15,856 nucleotides of DNA from Rugosimonospora sp036494675 (GTDB taxonomy: Bacteria > Actinomycetota > Actinomycetes > Mycobacteriales > Micromonosporaceae): positions 1 through 15,856 of the forward strand of contig DASXOA010000063.1 of assembly GCA_036494675.1 (NCBI GenBank). Direction: 5' to 3'. The translations under genes and the position numbers were made by a program. Positions 1 to 7,158 of the stretch are shown here, one piece after another (positions within the stretch are counted from its first letter, which is position 1; every line of letters starts with the position of its first letter). The notes beneath the pieces were generated by a model. It was not told the DNA's origin and ran no database searches. It saw nothing but the letters and a program-made list of their open reading frames with translations.

Positions 1-128
1 TGGGGGGGGTCCGCCGCCACGTTTTATTTCTGCCGGTACCCGAGCCCTTACCCGCCGCCGAGATTCCGTTACCGTCAGATTGCGAAATGAAGTCCAATAG
101 ACTTTTGAAACTGCGTTGATTCCCGGCG

Positions 129-144
129 GTCGGCAATGGCCGAC
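129..144. repeat. Short perfect inverted repeat upstream of mpgS
   Basis: GTCGGC and GCCGAC form 6-bp arms around AATG, 21 nt before the mpgS start and immediately upstream of its candidate -10. It may be a regulator site. The rest of 1-165 is relatively AT-rich and shows no coding pattern. Confidence 0.4.
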
Positions 145-153
145 AATCGCGGG

Positions 154-159
154 TAGTGT
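154..159 (+). promoter_or_regulatory. Candidate -10 box for leaderless mpgS mRNA
   Basis: TAGTGT fits the actinobacterial TAnnnT -10 pattern and ends 6 nt before the mpgS ATG, the spacing of leaderless transcripts. No convincing -35 hexamer is visible 17-18 nt upstream. A perfect 6-bp inverted repeat, GTCGGC-AATG-GCCGAC (129-144), lies just upstream and could be an operator. Confidence 0.4.
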
Positions 160-165
160 CGCCGC

Positions 166-1422
166 ATGCGGCTGGAGCACCCTCGCCTTACCGAACGGTT
201 CGGTGCTGTTCGAATCCACGAACTGCAGCGTGTTATCGAGCTGGACTCCGGGTCCGATCGCGCCGAGGGATCGGACGATCACACGCTGACCAGCCAGATC
301 GTGTCATCCGGGGCCATTCGAGGGATCGAGAGGGAATTGGCAATCGTCATTCCCTGCATGAACGAGACACGTAGAGTAATTGAGGGCGTGCTCTCCGGAA
401 TTCCGCACGACTGCCTTCTGATACTGGTGTCGAACTCCTCGCGCGCACCGGTCGATCGGTACGAGATGGAACGGCACACGGTGGAGCAGTTCTGCCGTCT
501 CGCCGAACGCCCCGCGCTCACCGTCCACCAGCGGGATCCCGGACTCGCCGCGGCCATCAAGGCGGCCGGCATGCCGGACCTGATCGGCGACGACGGCGTG
601 GTACGGGGCGGCAAGGGCGAGGCGATGCTCATCGGCATGGCGCTGGCGGCCCTGGCCGGGCGCCGGTACGTCGGCTACGTCGACGCGGACAACTACGTGC
701 CCGGCTCGGTCAACGAGTACTGCAAGGCATTCGCGGCAGGGCTGCACCTGGCCGAGAGCCCGTACGCCATGGTCCGCATCTCCTGGCACTCCAAGCCCAA
801 GCTCAAGGACGGCCGGCTGTTCTTCAGCCGGCGCGGGCGCACCTCCGAGGTGACGAACCAGTTCCTCAACCGGCTGATCGCCGAATACTCCGGCTTCGGC
901 ACGGACGTGATCGCCACCGGCAACGCCGGCGAGCACGCGGTCAGCCTGGAGTTGGGCATGCGGCTGCGGCTGGCCGGTGGCTTCGCGGTGGAACCGTTCG
1001 AGTACGTCGACCTGTTCGAGCAGTTCGGCGGGGTACTGGAATCGCCGCACCCGGACGTGATGGCCGACTGCGTGTCGGTGCGCCAGATCGAGACCCGAAA
1101 CCCGCACTTCCACGACGACAAGGGCGAGAGCCACGTGCACGACATGCGGCTGCAGGCGTTGAACGTGCTGTACCACTCGCCGGTCTGCCTGCCCCAGGTG
1201 CGCGATGCCATCGCCGACTTCATGGCTACCCAGGGCGGTCTGGCACCCGGCCAGGAGCCGCCGGCCGAGCGGATCTACCCACCACTGTCCACAGTGGACC
1301 TCGATCGGCTGCTGGACGGACTGACGGCCGAGGCGACCAGCTTCCGGCAGGTGCAGGGGCGGCTCGCGGCCGGGGTGCGGATGGATCCGCCGATCACCCG
1401 GATCCCGACGATCGCCCACTGA
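166..1422 (+). CDS. mpgS: Mannosyl-3-phosphoglycerate synthase (GT55 family)
   Basis: Likely transfers mannose from GDP-mannose to 3-phosphoglycerate, giving mannosyl-3-phosphoglycerate, the precursor of the compatible solute mannosylglycerate; cytoplasmic. The 418-residue product follows the MpgS family along its length: the N-terminal ERFGAVRIHELQRVIELDSG block (residues 10-29), VIPCMNE (61-67), GVLSGIPHD (74-82), the metal/nucleotide-sugar motif DADN at 173-176, GNAGEHA at 252-258 and RNPHFHDDKGE at 311-321. Length is close to the Thermus enzyme plus a short C-terminal tail. The ATG at 166 matches the family N-terminus and has no Shine-Dalgarno, but TAGTGT at 154-159 sits 6 nt upstream, so the mRNA may be leaderless. 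The partner phosphatase MpgP is not in the window, so the product could remain phosphorylated or be processed by an enzyme encoded elsewhere. serA follows after about 190 nt. The family call rests on recalled motifs; the exact sugar donor is inferred. Confidence 0.88.
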   Translation: MRLEHPRLTERFGAVRIHELQRVIELDSGSDRAEGSDDHTLTSQIVSSGAIRGIERELAIVIPCMNETRRVIEGVLSGIPHDCLLILVSNSSRAPVDRYEMERHTVEQFCRLAERPALTVHQRDPGLAAAIKAAGMPDLIGDDGVVRGGKGEAMLIGMALAALAGRRYVGYVDADNYVPGSVNEYCKAFAAGLHLAESPYAMVRISWHSKPKLKDGRLFFSRRGRTSEVTNQFLNRLIAEYSGFGTDVIATGNAGEHAVSLELGMRLRLAGGFAVEPFEYVDLFEQFGGVLESPHPDVMADCVSVRQIETRNPHFHDDKGESHVHDMRLQALNVLYHSPVCLPQVRDAIADFMATQGGLAPGQEPPAERIYPPLSTVDLDRLLDGLTAEATSFRQVQGRLAAGVRMDPPITRIPTIAH

Positions 1423-1476
1423 CCGGCCGGCCCGCACGCCGACGCAACACTCATCGACGAACGACCCATCGACGCA

Positions 1477-1502
1477 ATGACACTCATCGCAGCGATGGTC
1501 AT
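1477..1502. repeat. Interrupted palindrome between mpgS and serA
   Basis: ATGAC (1477-1481), ACT, CATCG (1485-1489), CAG, CGATG (1493-1497), GTCAT (1498-1502). The outer and inner arms are perfectly complementary, giving a 10-bp stem with a three-base bulge on the left and a 3-nt loop. There is no T run, so it is a weak terminator candidate. It lies 35 nt upstream of the possible serA -10 and could be an operator. Confidence 0.5.
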
Positions 1503-1536
1503 CACCGTTCACCTGTCGCGGCCCGAGCCGAGCCCG

Positions 1537-1542
1537 TACGAT
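1537..1542 (+). promoter_or_regulatory. Candidate serA -10 box
   Basis: TACGAT fits the TAnnnT -10 consensus, 21 nt before the upstream GTG start candidate at 1564 and just before the ribosome site at 1554-1557. The -35 region is poor, so this is tentative. Confidence 0.3.
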
Positions 1543-1553
1543 CGGCGGCGGTA

Positions 1554-1557
1554 GGAG
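1554..1557 (+). promoter_or_regulatory. Ribosome binding site that competes over the serA start
   Basis: GGAG is spaced 6 nt from GTG 1564. This is a better site than the AGGG (1601-1604) that lies 4 nt before GTG 1609. It argues for the longer 546-residue SerA, whereas family alignment argues for the shorter form. Confidence 0.45.
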
Positions 1558-1608
1558 CGCGGCGTGGCGCTTCTCGGCCGTCCCGCCTCCCAGGTCAGCG
1601 AGGGCACC

Positions 1609-3204
1609 GTGACAACCGACACCGTGACGCCCGTCGTGCTCATCACCGAGGAACTGGCTCCGGCGGCACTCGACGTGCTCGCCGACGAATTCGACGTCCG
1701 GCACGTCGACGGCACCGACCGGGCGGCGCTGCTCGCCGGGCTCCGGGCCGCGGACGCCGTGATCGTGCGCAGCGCCACCCAACTCGACGCCGAGGCGATC
1801 GCCGCCGCACCGCGGCTGAAGGTGATCGCCCGAGCCGGCGTCGGGCTCGACAACGTCGAGGTCCCGGCCGCCACCGCCCGGGGCGTCATGGTGGTCAACG
1901 CGCCGACGTCCAATATCGTGTCGGCGGCCGAGCAGGCCATCGCGCTGCTGCTCTCGGTCGCCCGGCACACCGCCGCGGCCAATGCCTCGCTACGCGCCGG
2001 CGAGTGGAAGCGCGCCAGGTTCGTCGGCGTGGAAATCCAGGGCAAGACCGTCGGCGTGGTCGGTCTCGGGCGCATCGGCGTCCTGTTCGCCCAGCGGATG
2101 GCCGCCTTCGGCACCCGGTTGATCGCGTACGACCCGTACCTCCAGCCGGCCCGTGCCGCGCAACTCGGGGTGCGCCTGGTCGGCCTGGAGGAGCTGATGC
2201 GCGAGTCGGACTTCATCTCCATCCACCTGCCCAAGACGGCGGAGACCATCGGGCTGATCGGCGAGAAGGAACTGCGGCTGGTCAAGCCGACGGTACGGAT
2301 CGTCAACGCGGCGCGGGGCGGCCTGATCGACGAGCAGGCGCTGGCCGACGCGCTGGCCGAGGGCCGGGTGGCCGGAGCCGGGCTCGACGTGTTCGCGAAG
2401 GAGCCGTGCACCTCCTCGCCGCTGTTCGACCTCGACACCGTGGTCGCCGTGCCGCATCTGGGTGCGTCCACAGTGGAGGCCCAGGACAAGGCCGGGCTCG
2501 CGGTCGCGCGCAGCGTGCGGCTCGCGCTGCAGGGCGAGTTCGTGCCGGACGCGGCGAACGTGCAGGCGGGTGGTGTGGTGGCTGAGGACGTCCGGCCGCT
2601 GCTGCCGCTCGCCGAACGGCTGGGCAAGGTGTTCACCGCGGTCGCCGGGGGAGTCGCGGTGAACGTGGAGATCGACGTGTCCGGGGCTGTGGTGGGCTAC
2701 GACGTGTCCGTCCTGCGGCTGGCCGCCACCAAGGGGCTGTTCGCGGCGGTGGTCGAGGAGCAGGTGACGTACGTCAACGCGCCGCTGATCGCGGCGGACC
2801 GGGGCGTGGAGGTGACCCTCGTACCGGTGGCGGACAGCGAGGAGCACCCGCTGCTGGTGTCGCTGCGCGGGGTCCTGCCCGACGGCCGGGCGGTCGAGGT
2901 CTCCGGCACCGTGAACGGCGGCGTGCGGCTGACCCGGGTGGACGGCTTCGACCTGGAACTGGCCGCCGACGGGGTGCTGCTGTTCTTCCGGTACCTGGAC
3001 CGGCCCGGCGTGGTCGGTACGGTGGGCACGATCCTGGGCGGCGCCGGCGTGAACATCGCCGCGATGCAGGTGGCCCGGCGGTCGGCCGGCGGCGAGACGC
3101 TCATGGCGCTCACCGTCGACTCGACCGTCGCCGCCGACCTGCTCGCCAAGACCGCCGAGGCGATCGGGGCGACCACATCGTCCACAGTGGACCTGACCGA
3201 CTGA
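1609..3204 (+). CDS. serA: D-3-phosphoglycerate dehydrogenase, long ACT-domain type
   Basis: Oxidises 3-phosphoglycerate to 3-phosphohydroxypyruvate with NAD+, the first step of serine synthesis; cytoplasmic. Counting from GTG 1609 (531 residues), the substrate/NAD core spans about 7-320, with the Rossmann motif GLGRIG at 152-157 and catalytic residues R236 (NAARGG), E265 (AKEP) and H283 (PHLGAS). An allosteric-substrate-binding domain covers about 320-455 and a C-terminal ACT domain about 458-531 (DRPGVVGTVG onward), which in this type binds serine for feedback inhibition. The size matches the roughly 530-residue mycobacterial form. The start is uncertain: GTG 1564 has the better ribosome site and would add 15 residues, but family conservation begins at PVVLI, close to the 1609 and 1624 GTGs. 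The gene is convergent with the ABC operon across a hairpin and shares its substrate with MpgS upstream. Confidence 0.96.
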   Translation: MTTDTVTPVVLITEELAPAALDVLADEFDVRHVDGTDRAALLAGLRAADAVIVRSATQLDAEAIAAAPRLKVIARAGVGLDNVEVPAATARGVMVVNAPTSNIVSAAEQAIALLLSVARHTAAANASLRAGEWKRARFVGVEIQGKTVGVVGLGRIGVLFAQRMAAFGTRLIAYDPYLQPARAAQLGVRLVGLEELMRESDFISIHLPKTAETIGLIGEKELRLVKPTVRIVNAARGGLIDEQALADALAEGRVAGAGLDVFAKEPCTSSPLFDLDTVVAVPHLGASTVEAQDKAGLAVARSVRLALQGEFVPDAANVQAGGVVAEDVRPLLPLAERLGKVFTAVAGGVAVNVEIDVSGAVVGYDVSVLRLAATKGLFAAVVEEQVTYVNAPLIAADRGVEVTLVPVADSEEHPLLVSLRGVLPDGRAVEVSGTVNGGVRLTRVDGFDLELAADGVLLFFRYLDRPGVVGTVGTILGGAGVNIAAMQVARRSAGGETLMALTVDSTVAADLLAKTAEAIGATTSSTVDLTD

Positions 3205-3232
3205 CCGGCGCCCCTCCCCTCAGTGGCGCCGG
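3205..3232. terminator. Hairpin between convergent serA and ABC exporter genes
   Basis: CCGGCGCC (3205-3212) and GGCGCCGG (3225-3232) form a perfect 8-bp stem with a 12-nt loop, directly after the serA stop and 15 nt beyond the stop of the opposing gene. There is no T run, which is common for actinomycete terminators. It probably serves both strands. Confidence 0.6.
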
Positions 3233-3247
3233 CCCGCCGCCCGCCGC

Positions 3248-5425
3248 TCAGTTCACCTCGGCGACCGCCTGCGCGAACTGGGCCGAGTACAGCCGCGCGT
3301 ACGCGCCGGAGGCGGCCAGCAGTTCGTGGTGGGTACCCTGCTCCACGATCTGACCGTGCTCCATCACCAGGATCAGGTCGGCGTCCCGGATGGTGGAGAG
3401 CCGGTGCGCGATGACGAAGCTGGTGCGTCCCTGGCGCAGCGAGTTCATCGCCCGCTGGATCAACACCTCGGTACGGGTGTCCACCGAGCTGGTCGCCTCG
3501 TCCAGGATCAGGATGGCCGGCTCGGCCAGGAAGGCCCGGGCGATGGTGAGCAACTGCTTCTCGCCCGTACTGACGCCGGTACCCTCGTCGTCCAGGACCG
3601 TGTCGTACCCGTCGGGAAGGGTGCGCACGAACCGGTCCACGTGCGTGGCACGGGCCGCCTCGACGATGCGCTCATGGCTCACGGCGGCCACCGTGCCGTC
3701 CAGTTGCGGCGTTGCGGCGCTCGCGCCGTACGCGATGTTCTCCGCGATGGTGCCGCCGAACAGCCAGGCGTCCTGGAGCACCATGCCGGTCCTGGACCGC
3801 AGCTCCTCCCGGGACATCGAGGCGATGTCCACGCCGTCGAGCGCGATCCGCCCGCCGGTCACCTCGTAGAACCGCATGAGCAGGTTGACCAGCGTGGTCT
3901 TGCCGGCCCCGGTCGGGCCGACGATGGCCACCGTCTGACCCGGCTCCACCGACAGCGACAGGTTGTCGATCAGGGGCGTCTCCGGGTTGTACCGGAATGA
4001 GACGTTCTGGAACTCGACCCGGCCGCGTACCTGTTCCGGACGGGCGGAGGTGACCGGGTCCGGCTCCTGCTCGTCGGCGTCGAGCAGCGCGAACACCCGC
4101 TCGGCCGAAGCCACGCCGGACTGCAGCAGGTTGGACATGCTCGCCACCTGGGTCAGCGGCTGGCTGAACTGCCGGGAGTACTGGATGAACGCCTGCACCT
4201 CGCCGAGGCTGATCGCGCCGGAGGCGACCCGCAGCGCGCCGACCACGGCGACGAACACGTAGTTCACGTTGCCGATGAACATCATCGCCGGCTGGATCAG
4301 TCCGGAGATGAACTGCGCCCGGAAGCCCGACTCGAACAGCTTCCCGTTGTGCTCCTCGAAGGTCGCTTCCGCCTCCTCCTGGCGGCCGAACGTCTTGACC
4401 AGCGAGTGCCCGGTGTACATCTCCTCGATGTGGCCGTTGAGCTGGCCGGTGGTGGCCCACTGGGCGATGAACCGGGGCTGGGCGCGCTTGCCGATCGTGG
4501 CCGTGACGAACACCGAGATCGGCACCGTGACCAGAGCGATCAGCGCGAGCAGCGGGGAGATCAGGAACATCATCGTGAGCACGCCGACGATGGTCAGCAG
4601 GGACGTGACGATCTGAGCGAACGTCTGCTGCATCGACTGGGCAAGGTTGTCGATGTCGTTGGTGACCCGGCTGAGGATCTCGCCGCGCGGCTGGCGGTCG
4701 AAGTAACGCAACGGCAGCCGGGCCAGCTTGGCCTGGGTCTGCTCGCGCAGCCGGAACACGGTGCGCTGAACGACGGCGGTGGTCAGCCGGCCCTGGAACA
4801 GGCTCAGCACGCTCGCGCCGGCGTAGATCAGTACGACCATCAGCAGTACCCGCCCGACCTGCCCGAAGTCGATGCCCTGCCCCGGTACGACGTGCATCGA
4901 GCCGACCAGGTCGGCCAGCGCCCCGTGGCCCTGGTTGCGCAGGGTGGCCTCCGCCTGGGCGCTGCTGACTCCGGCGGGGATCTGCCGGCCGATGACGCCG
5001 GCGAAGATCAGGTCGGTGGCCCGGCCCAGGATCCTCGGACCGAGCACGGACAGCGCGACGCTCCCCGCGGCCAGCAGCAGCACGAGCGCCACCAGTGGCC
5101 GCTCGGGTCGCAGGGTACCCAGCAGCCGCCGGCTGGACCCGCGGAAGTCCAGCGACTTCTCGGTGGACCGGCCCCCCATGAAGGCGGCCGGCCCGCGCAT
5201 TCCGCCGGCGGGTCCGGGCCCGCGCTGTGGGGTGACCCGTTCGCCGACGCCGGTCGAACCCGGCGCCTGACCGTTGCCGGCCAGACCCTTCGGACCCGGG
5301 CCGCCCGGCCCTGGCCCATTCGGACCCGGGCCGCCCGGCCCCGGCCCATTCGGTCCCGGGCCGCCCGATCCCGGCCCCGGCCCCGCGTGGTCGCCGGGCC
5401 CCGCCTGCCTGCCTGGCATGCTCAC
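3248..5425 (-). CDS. ABC exporter half-transporter, catalytic subunit with Gly/Pro/Asn-rich N-terminal tail
   Basis: Membrane-spanning half of a type IV ABC exporter; with the upstream gene product it probably forms a heterodimeric efflux pump. From GTG 5425 it has 725 residues. A low-complexity tail of about 80 residues, with repeats of GPGPNGPGPG (about 15-48), precedes the membrane domain (about 105-435). The nucleotide-binding domain has Walker A GPTGAGKT (503-510), Q-loop Q551, a non-canonical signature STGEKQ (619-624), and Walker B ILILDE with catalytic E643 and switch H674. The Walker A, Walker B and switch are intact while the signature is degenerate, which complements the partner. 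The start GTG overlaps the partner's stop as GTGA (5422-5425), and AGGAGG (5433-5438) lies 7 nt upstream; ATG 5419 is an alternative. The substrate is unknown, with drugs, lipids or peptides all possible. Confidence 0.93.
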   Translation of the reverse strand: MSMPGRQAGPGDHAGPGPGSGGPGPNGPGPGGPGPNGPGPGGPGPKGLAGNGQAPGSTGVGERVTPQRGPGPAGGMRGPAAFMGGRSTEKSLDFRGSSRRLLGTLRPERPLVALVLLLAAGSVALSVLGPRILGRATDLIFAGVIGRQIPAGVSSAQAEATLRNQGHGALADLVGSMHVVPGQGIDFGQVGRVLLMVVLIYAGASVLSLFQGRLTTAVVQRTVFRLREQTQAKLARLPLRYFDRQPRGEILSRVTNDIDNLAQSMQQTFAQIVTSLLTIVGVLTMMFLISPLLALIALVTVPISVFVTATIGKRAQPRFIAQWATTGQLNGHIEEMYTGHSLVKTFGRQEEAEATFEEHNGKLFESGFRAQFISGLIQPAMMFIGNVNYVFVAVVGALRVASGAISLGEVQAFIQYSRQFSQPLTQVASMSNLLQSGVASAERVFALLDADEQEPDPVTSARPEQVRGRVEFQNVSFRYNPETPLIDNLSLSVEPGQTVAIVGPTGAGKTTLVNLLMRFYEVTGGRIALDGVDIASMSREELRSRTGMVLQDAWLFGGTIAENIAYGASAATPQLDGTVAAVSHERIVEAARATHVDRFVRTLPDGYDTVLDDEGTGVSTGEKQLLTIARAFLAEPAILILDEATSSVDTRTEVLIQRAMNSLRQGRTSFVIAHRLSTIRDADLILVMEHGQIVEQGTHHELLAASGAYARLYSAQFAQAVAEVN
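5291..5380. repeat. 30-bp tandem repeat, about three copies, inside the ABC gene
   Basis: Units at 5291-5320, 5321-5350 and 5351-5380. The first two differ at one base (T or C at the 22nd position) and the third diverges toward its right end. Each unit encodes ten residues of the Gly/Pro/Asn tail on the minus strand. The near identity suggests recent duplication or slippage. Confidence 0.9.
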
Positions 5426-7158
5426 GCCGCGGCCTCCTGTTCGGTCAGCTGGGAGAGCACGATCTCCCGGTACGTCTCGTCGGTGTTCATCAATTCGTCG
5501 TGCGTGCCGGTGCCGACCACCCGGCCCTCGTCGAGGACGACGATGCGGTCCGCGTGGCGGATCGTCGAGACCCGCTGGGCGACGATGACGACCGTCGCGT
5601 TCGAGGTCTCCCGGGACAGTGCCGCGCGCAGCGCGGCGTCGGTCGCGTAGTCCAGTGCGGAGAAGGAGTCGTCGAACAGGTAGACGTCCGGGCGGCTCAC
5701 CAGTGCCCGGGCGATGGCCAGGCGCTGGCGCTGGCCGCCGGAGACGTTCGTGCCGCCCTGCGCGATCGGCGCGTCCAGCCCCTCCGGCATCTCCTGCACG
5801 AAGTCGCGGGCCTGCGCGGTCTCCAGCGCGTGCCACAACTCCTCGTCGGTGGCGTCCGGGTTGCCGTAACGCAGGTTGGAGGCGACGGTGCCGGAGAACA
5901 GGTACGGCTTCTGCGGTACGAAGCCGATCGCGGCCGCCAGCGCCTTCGGTTCGAGCTGGCGGACGTCCACGCCGTCGACGAACACGCTGCCTGCCGTGGC
6001 GTCGAAGAGCCGCGGCACGAGGTTGAGCAGCGTCGTCTTGCCGCTGCCGGTGCTCCCGATCACCGCCGTGACCTCGCCCGGTCGGGCCGTCAGGTCGACG
6101 CCGCGCAGCACCGGCTGCTCGGCGCCGGGGTAGCGGAACTCGACGTCGCGAAGCTCCAACTCGCCGTGCAGGCCCGTGGCCGGGACCGGCTCCGCCGGCG
6201 GTACCACGCTGGAATCGGTGTCCAGTACCTCCTCGATCCGCTCCGCGCACACCTCGGCACGGGGCACCATCATGAACATGAAGGTGGCCATCATGACCGA
6301 GATCAGGATCTGCATGAGGTAGCTCAGGAACGCCGTCAGCGCACCGATCTGCATGTGCCCGCTGTCGATCCGGTGCCCGCCGAACCACAGGACGGCCACG
6401 CTGGACACGTTGATGACCGTCATCACGGCCGGGAACATCAGCGCCATCAGCCGGCCCACGCCGCGGGACACCACGAACAGGTCGTCGTTGGCGGAGGCGA
6501 AGCGGTCCCGTTCGTGCGCGTCGCGGACGAACGCGCGGATCACCCGTACGCCGGTGATCTGCTCGCGCAGCACCCGGTTGATCGCGTCGATGCGCACCTG
6601 CATGAGGCGGAACAGCGGCCGCATCCGGGAGATGATCAGGCCCATGATCACCGCGAGCAGCGGGACGATGACCAGCAACAGGGAGGACAGCGGCACGTCC
6701 TGGTTGAGCGCCAGGATGATGCCGCCGACGCACATGATCGGCGCGGAGACCATCAGCGTGAACGTCAGCAGCACCAGCATCTGGACCTGCTGGACATCGT
6801 TGGTGGTCCGGGTGATCAGCGACGGGGTACCGAACCGGCCGACCTCACGGGCGGAGAACGACATGACCCGCTTGAACACCGCGGCGCGGACGTCCCGACC
6901 CAACCCCATGGCGGTACGGGCGCCGAAGAAGACCGCCGCGGCCGCGCAGACGATCTGCACCACGGTCACCACGATCATGGTGCCGCCGGTGCGGACGATG
7001 TAGCCGGTGTCGCCGGTGACCACGCCGTTGTCGATGATGTCGGCGTTGAGCGTCGGCAGGTACAGAGTGGCCAGCGTCTGTACCAGTTGCAGCAGCACGA
7101 TCAGCGTGATCGGCCCCCGGTACGGGCGCAGGTGGGTGCGCAGAAGTCGGATCAGCAC
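5422..7158 (-). CDS. ABC exporter half-transporter, degenerate-site subunit
   Basis: First half of the putative heterodimeric exporter, 578 residues: a membrane domain (about 15-300, with hydrophobic helices at about 17-35, 58-80, 130-150, 157-177, 243-260 and 275-297), then an ATPase domain. Walker A is GSTGSGKTT (368-376), Q-loop Q416, signature VSGGQ (472-476). The Walker B reads VYLFDD (492-497), so the catalytic Glu is replaced by Asp497, and the switch His is Gln528 (VAQRVST). Both changes mark the degenerate nucleotide site of heterodimeric exporters such as TM287/288 and BmrCD. The canonical VSGGQ should complete the active site on the partner. The start GTG 7158 overlaps the TetR stop by 7 nt and has GGGGG (7166-7170) 7 nt upstream, so translation is probably coupled to the regulator. 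The substrate cannot be told from the sequence. Confidence 0.93.
   Translation of the reverse strand: MLIRLLRTHLRPYRGPITLIVLLQLVQTLATLYLPTLNADIIDNGVVTGDTGYIVRTGGTMIVVTVVQIVCAAAAVFFGARTAMGLGRDVRAAVFKRVMSFSAREVGRFGTPSLITRTTNDVQQVQMLVLLTFTLMVSAPIMCVGGIILALNQDVPLSSLLLVIVPLLAVIMGLIISRMRPLFRLMQVRIDAINRVLREQITGVRVIRAFVRDAHERDRFASANDDLFVVSRGVGRLMALMFPAVMTVINVSSVAVLWFGGHRIDSGHMQIGALTAFLSYLMQILISVMMATFMFMMVPRAEVCAERIEEVLDTDSSVVPPAEPVPATGLHGELELRDVEFRYPGAEQPVLRGVDLTARPGEVTAVIGSTGSGKTTLLNLVPRLFDATAGSVFVDGVDVRQLEPKALAAAIGFVPQKPYLFSGTVASNLRYGNPDATDEELWHALETAQARDFVQEMPEGLDAPIAQGGTNVSGGQRQRLAIARALVSRPDVYLFDDSFSALDYATDAALRAALSRETSNATVVIVAQRVSTIRHADRIVVLDEGRVVGTGTHDELMNTDETYREIVLSQLTEQEAAA
5433..5438 (-). promoter_or_regulatory. 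Ribosome binding site fixing the start of the second ABC gene
   Basis: On the minus strand AGGAGG lies 7 nt from GTG 5425 but 13 nt from ATG 5419. This favours the GTG start and the 4-nt GTGA overlap with the upstream stop, the usual arrangement for translational coupling. Confidence 0.75.

Noticed and set aside
2..9. Run of eight G at the left edge
   Set aside because: Could be the edge of a terminator or a sequencing artefact; the left context is missing, so nothing can be claimed.
304..1968. Long minus-strand open frame (554 codons) across mpgS and the start of serA
   Set aside because: It is the antisense of two well-recognised genes; its His/Arg/Gly-rich product is the usual shadow in GC-rich DNA.
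5291..5380. CRISPR-like array
   Set aside because: The 30-bp units are contiguous without spacers and lie in a coding frame; they are protein-coding tandem repeats.
5426..6733. Upstream extension of the second ABC gene frame to 6733
   Set aside because: This part reads in the wrong frame through the first ABC gene and is Arg/Pro/Gly shadow sequence; the true start is at 5425 with AGGAGG.
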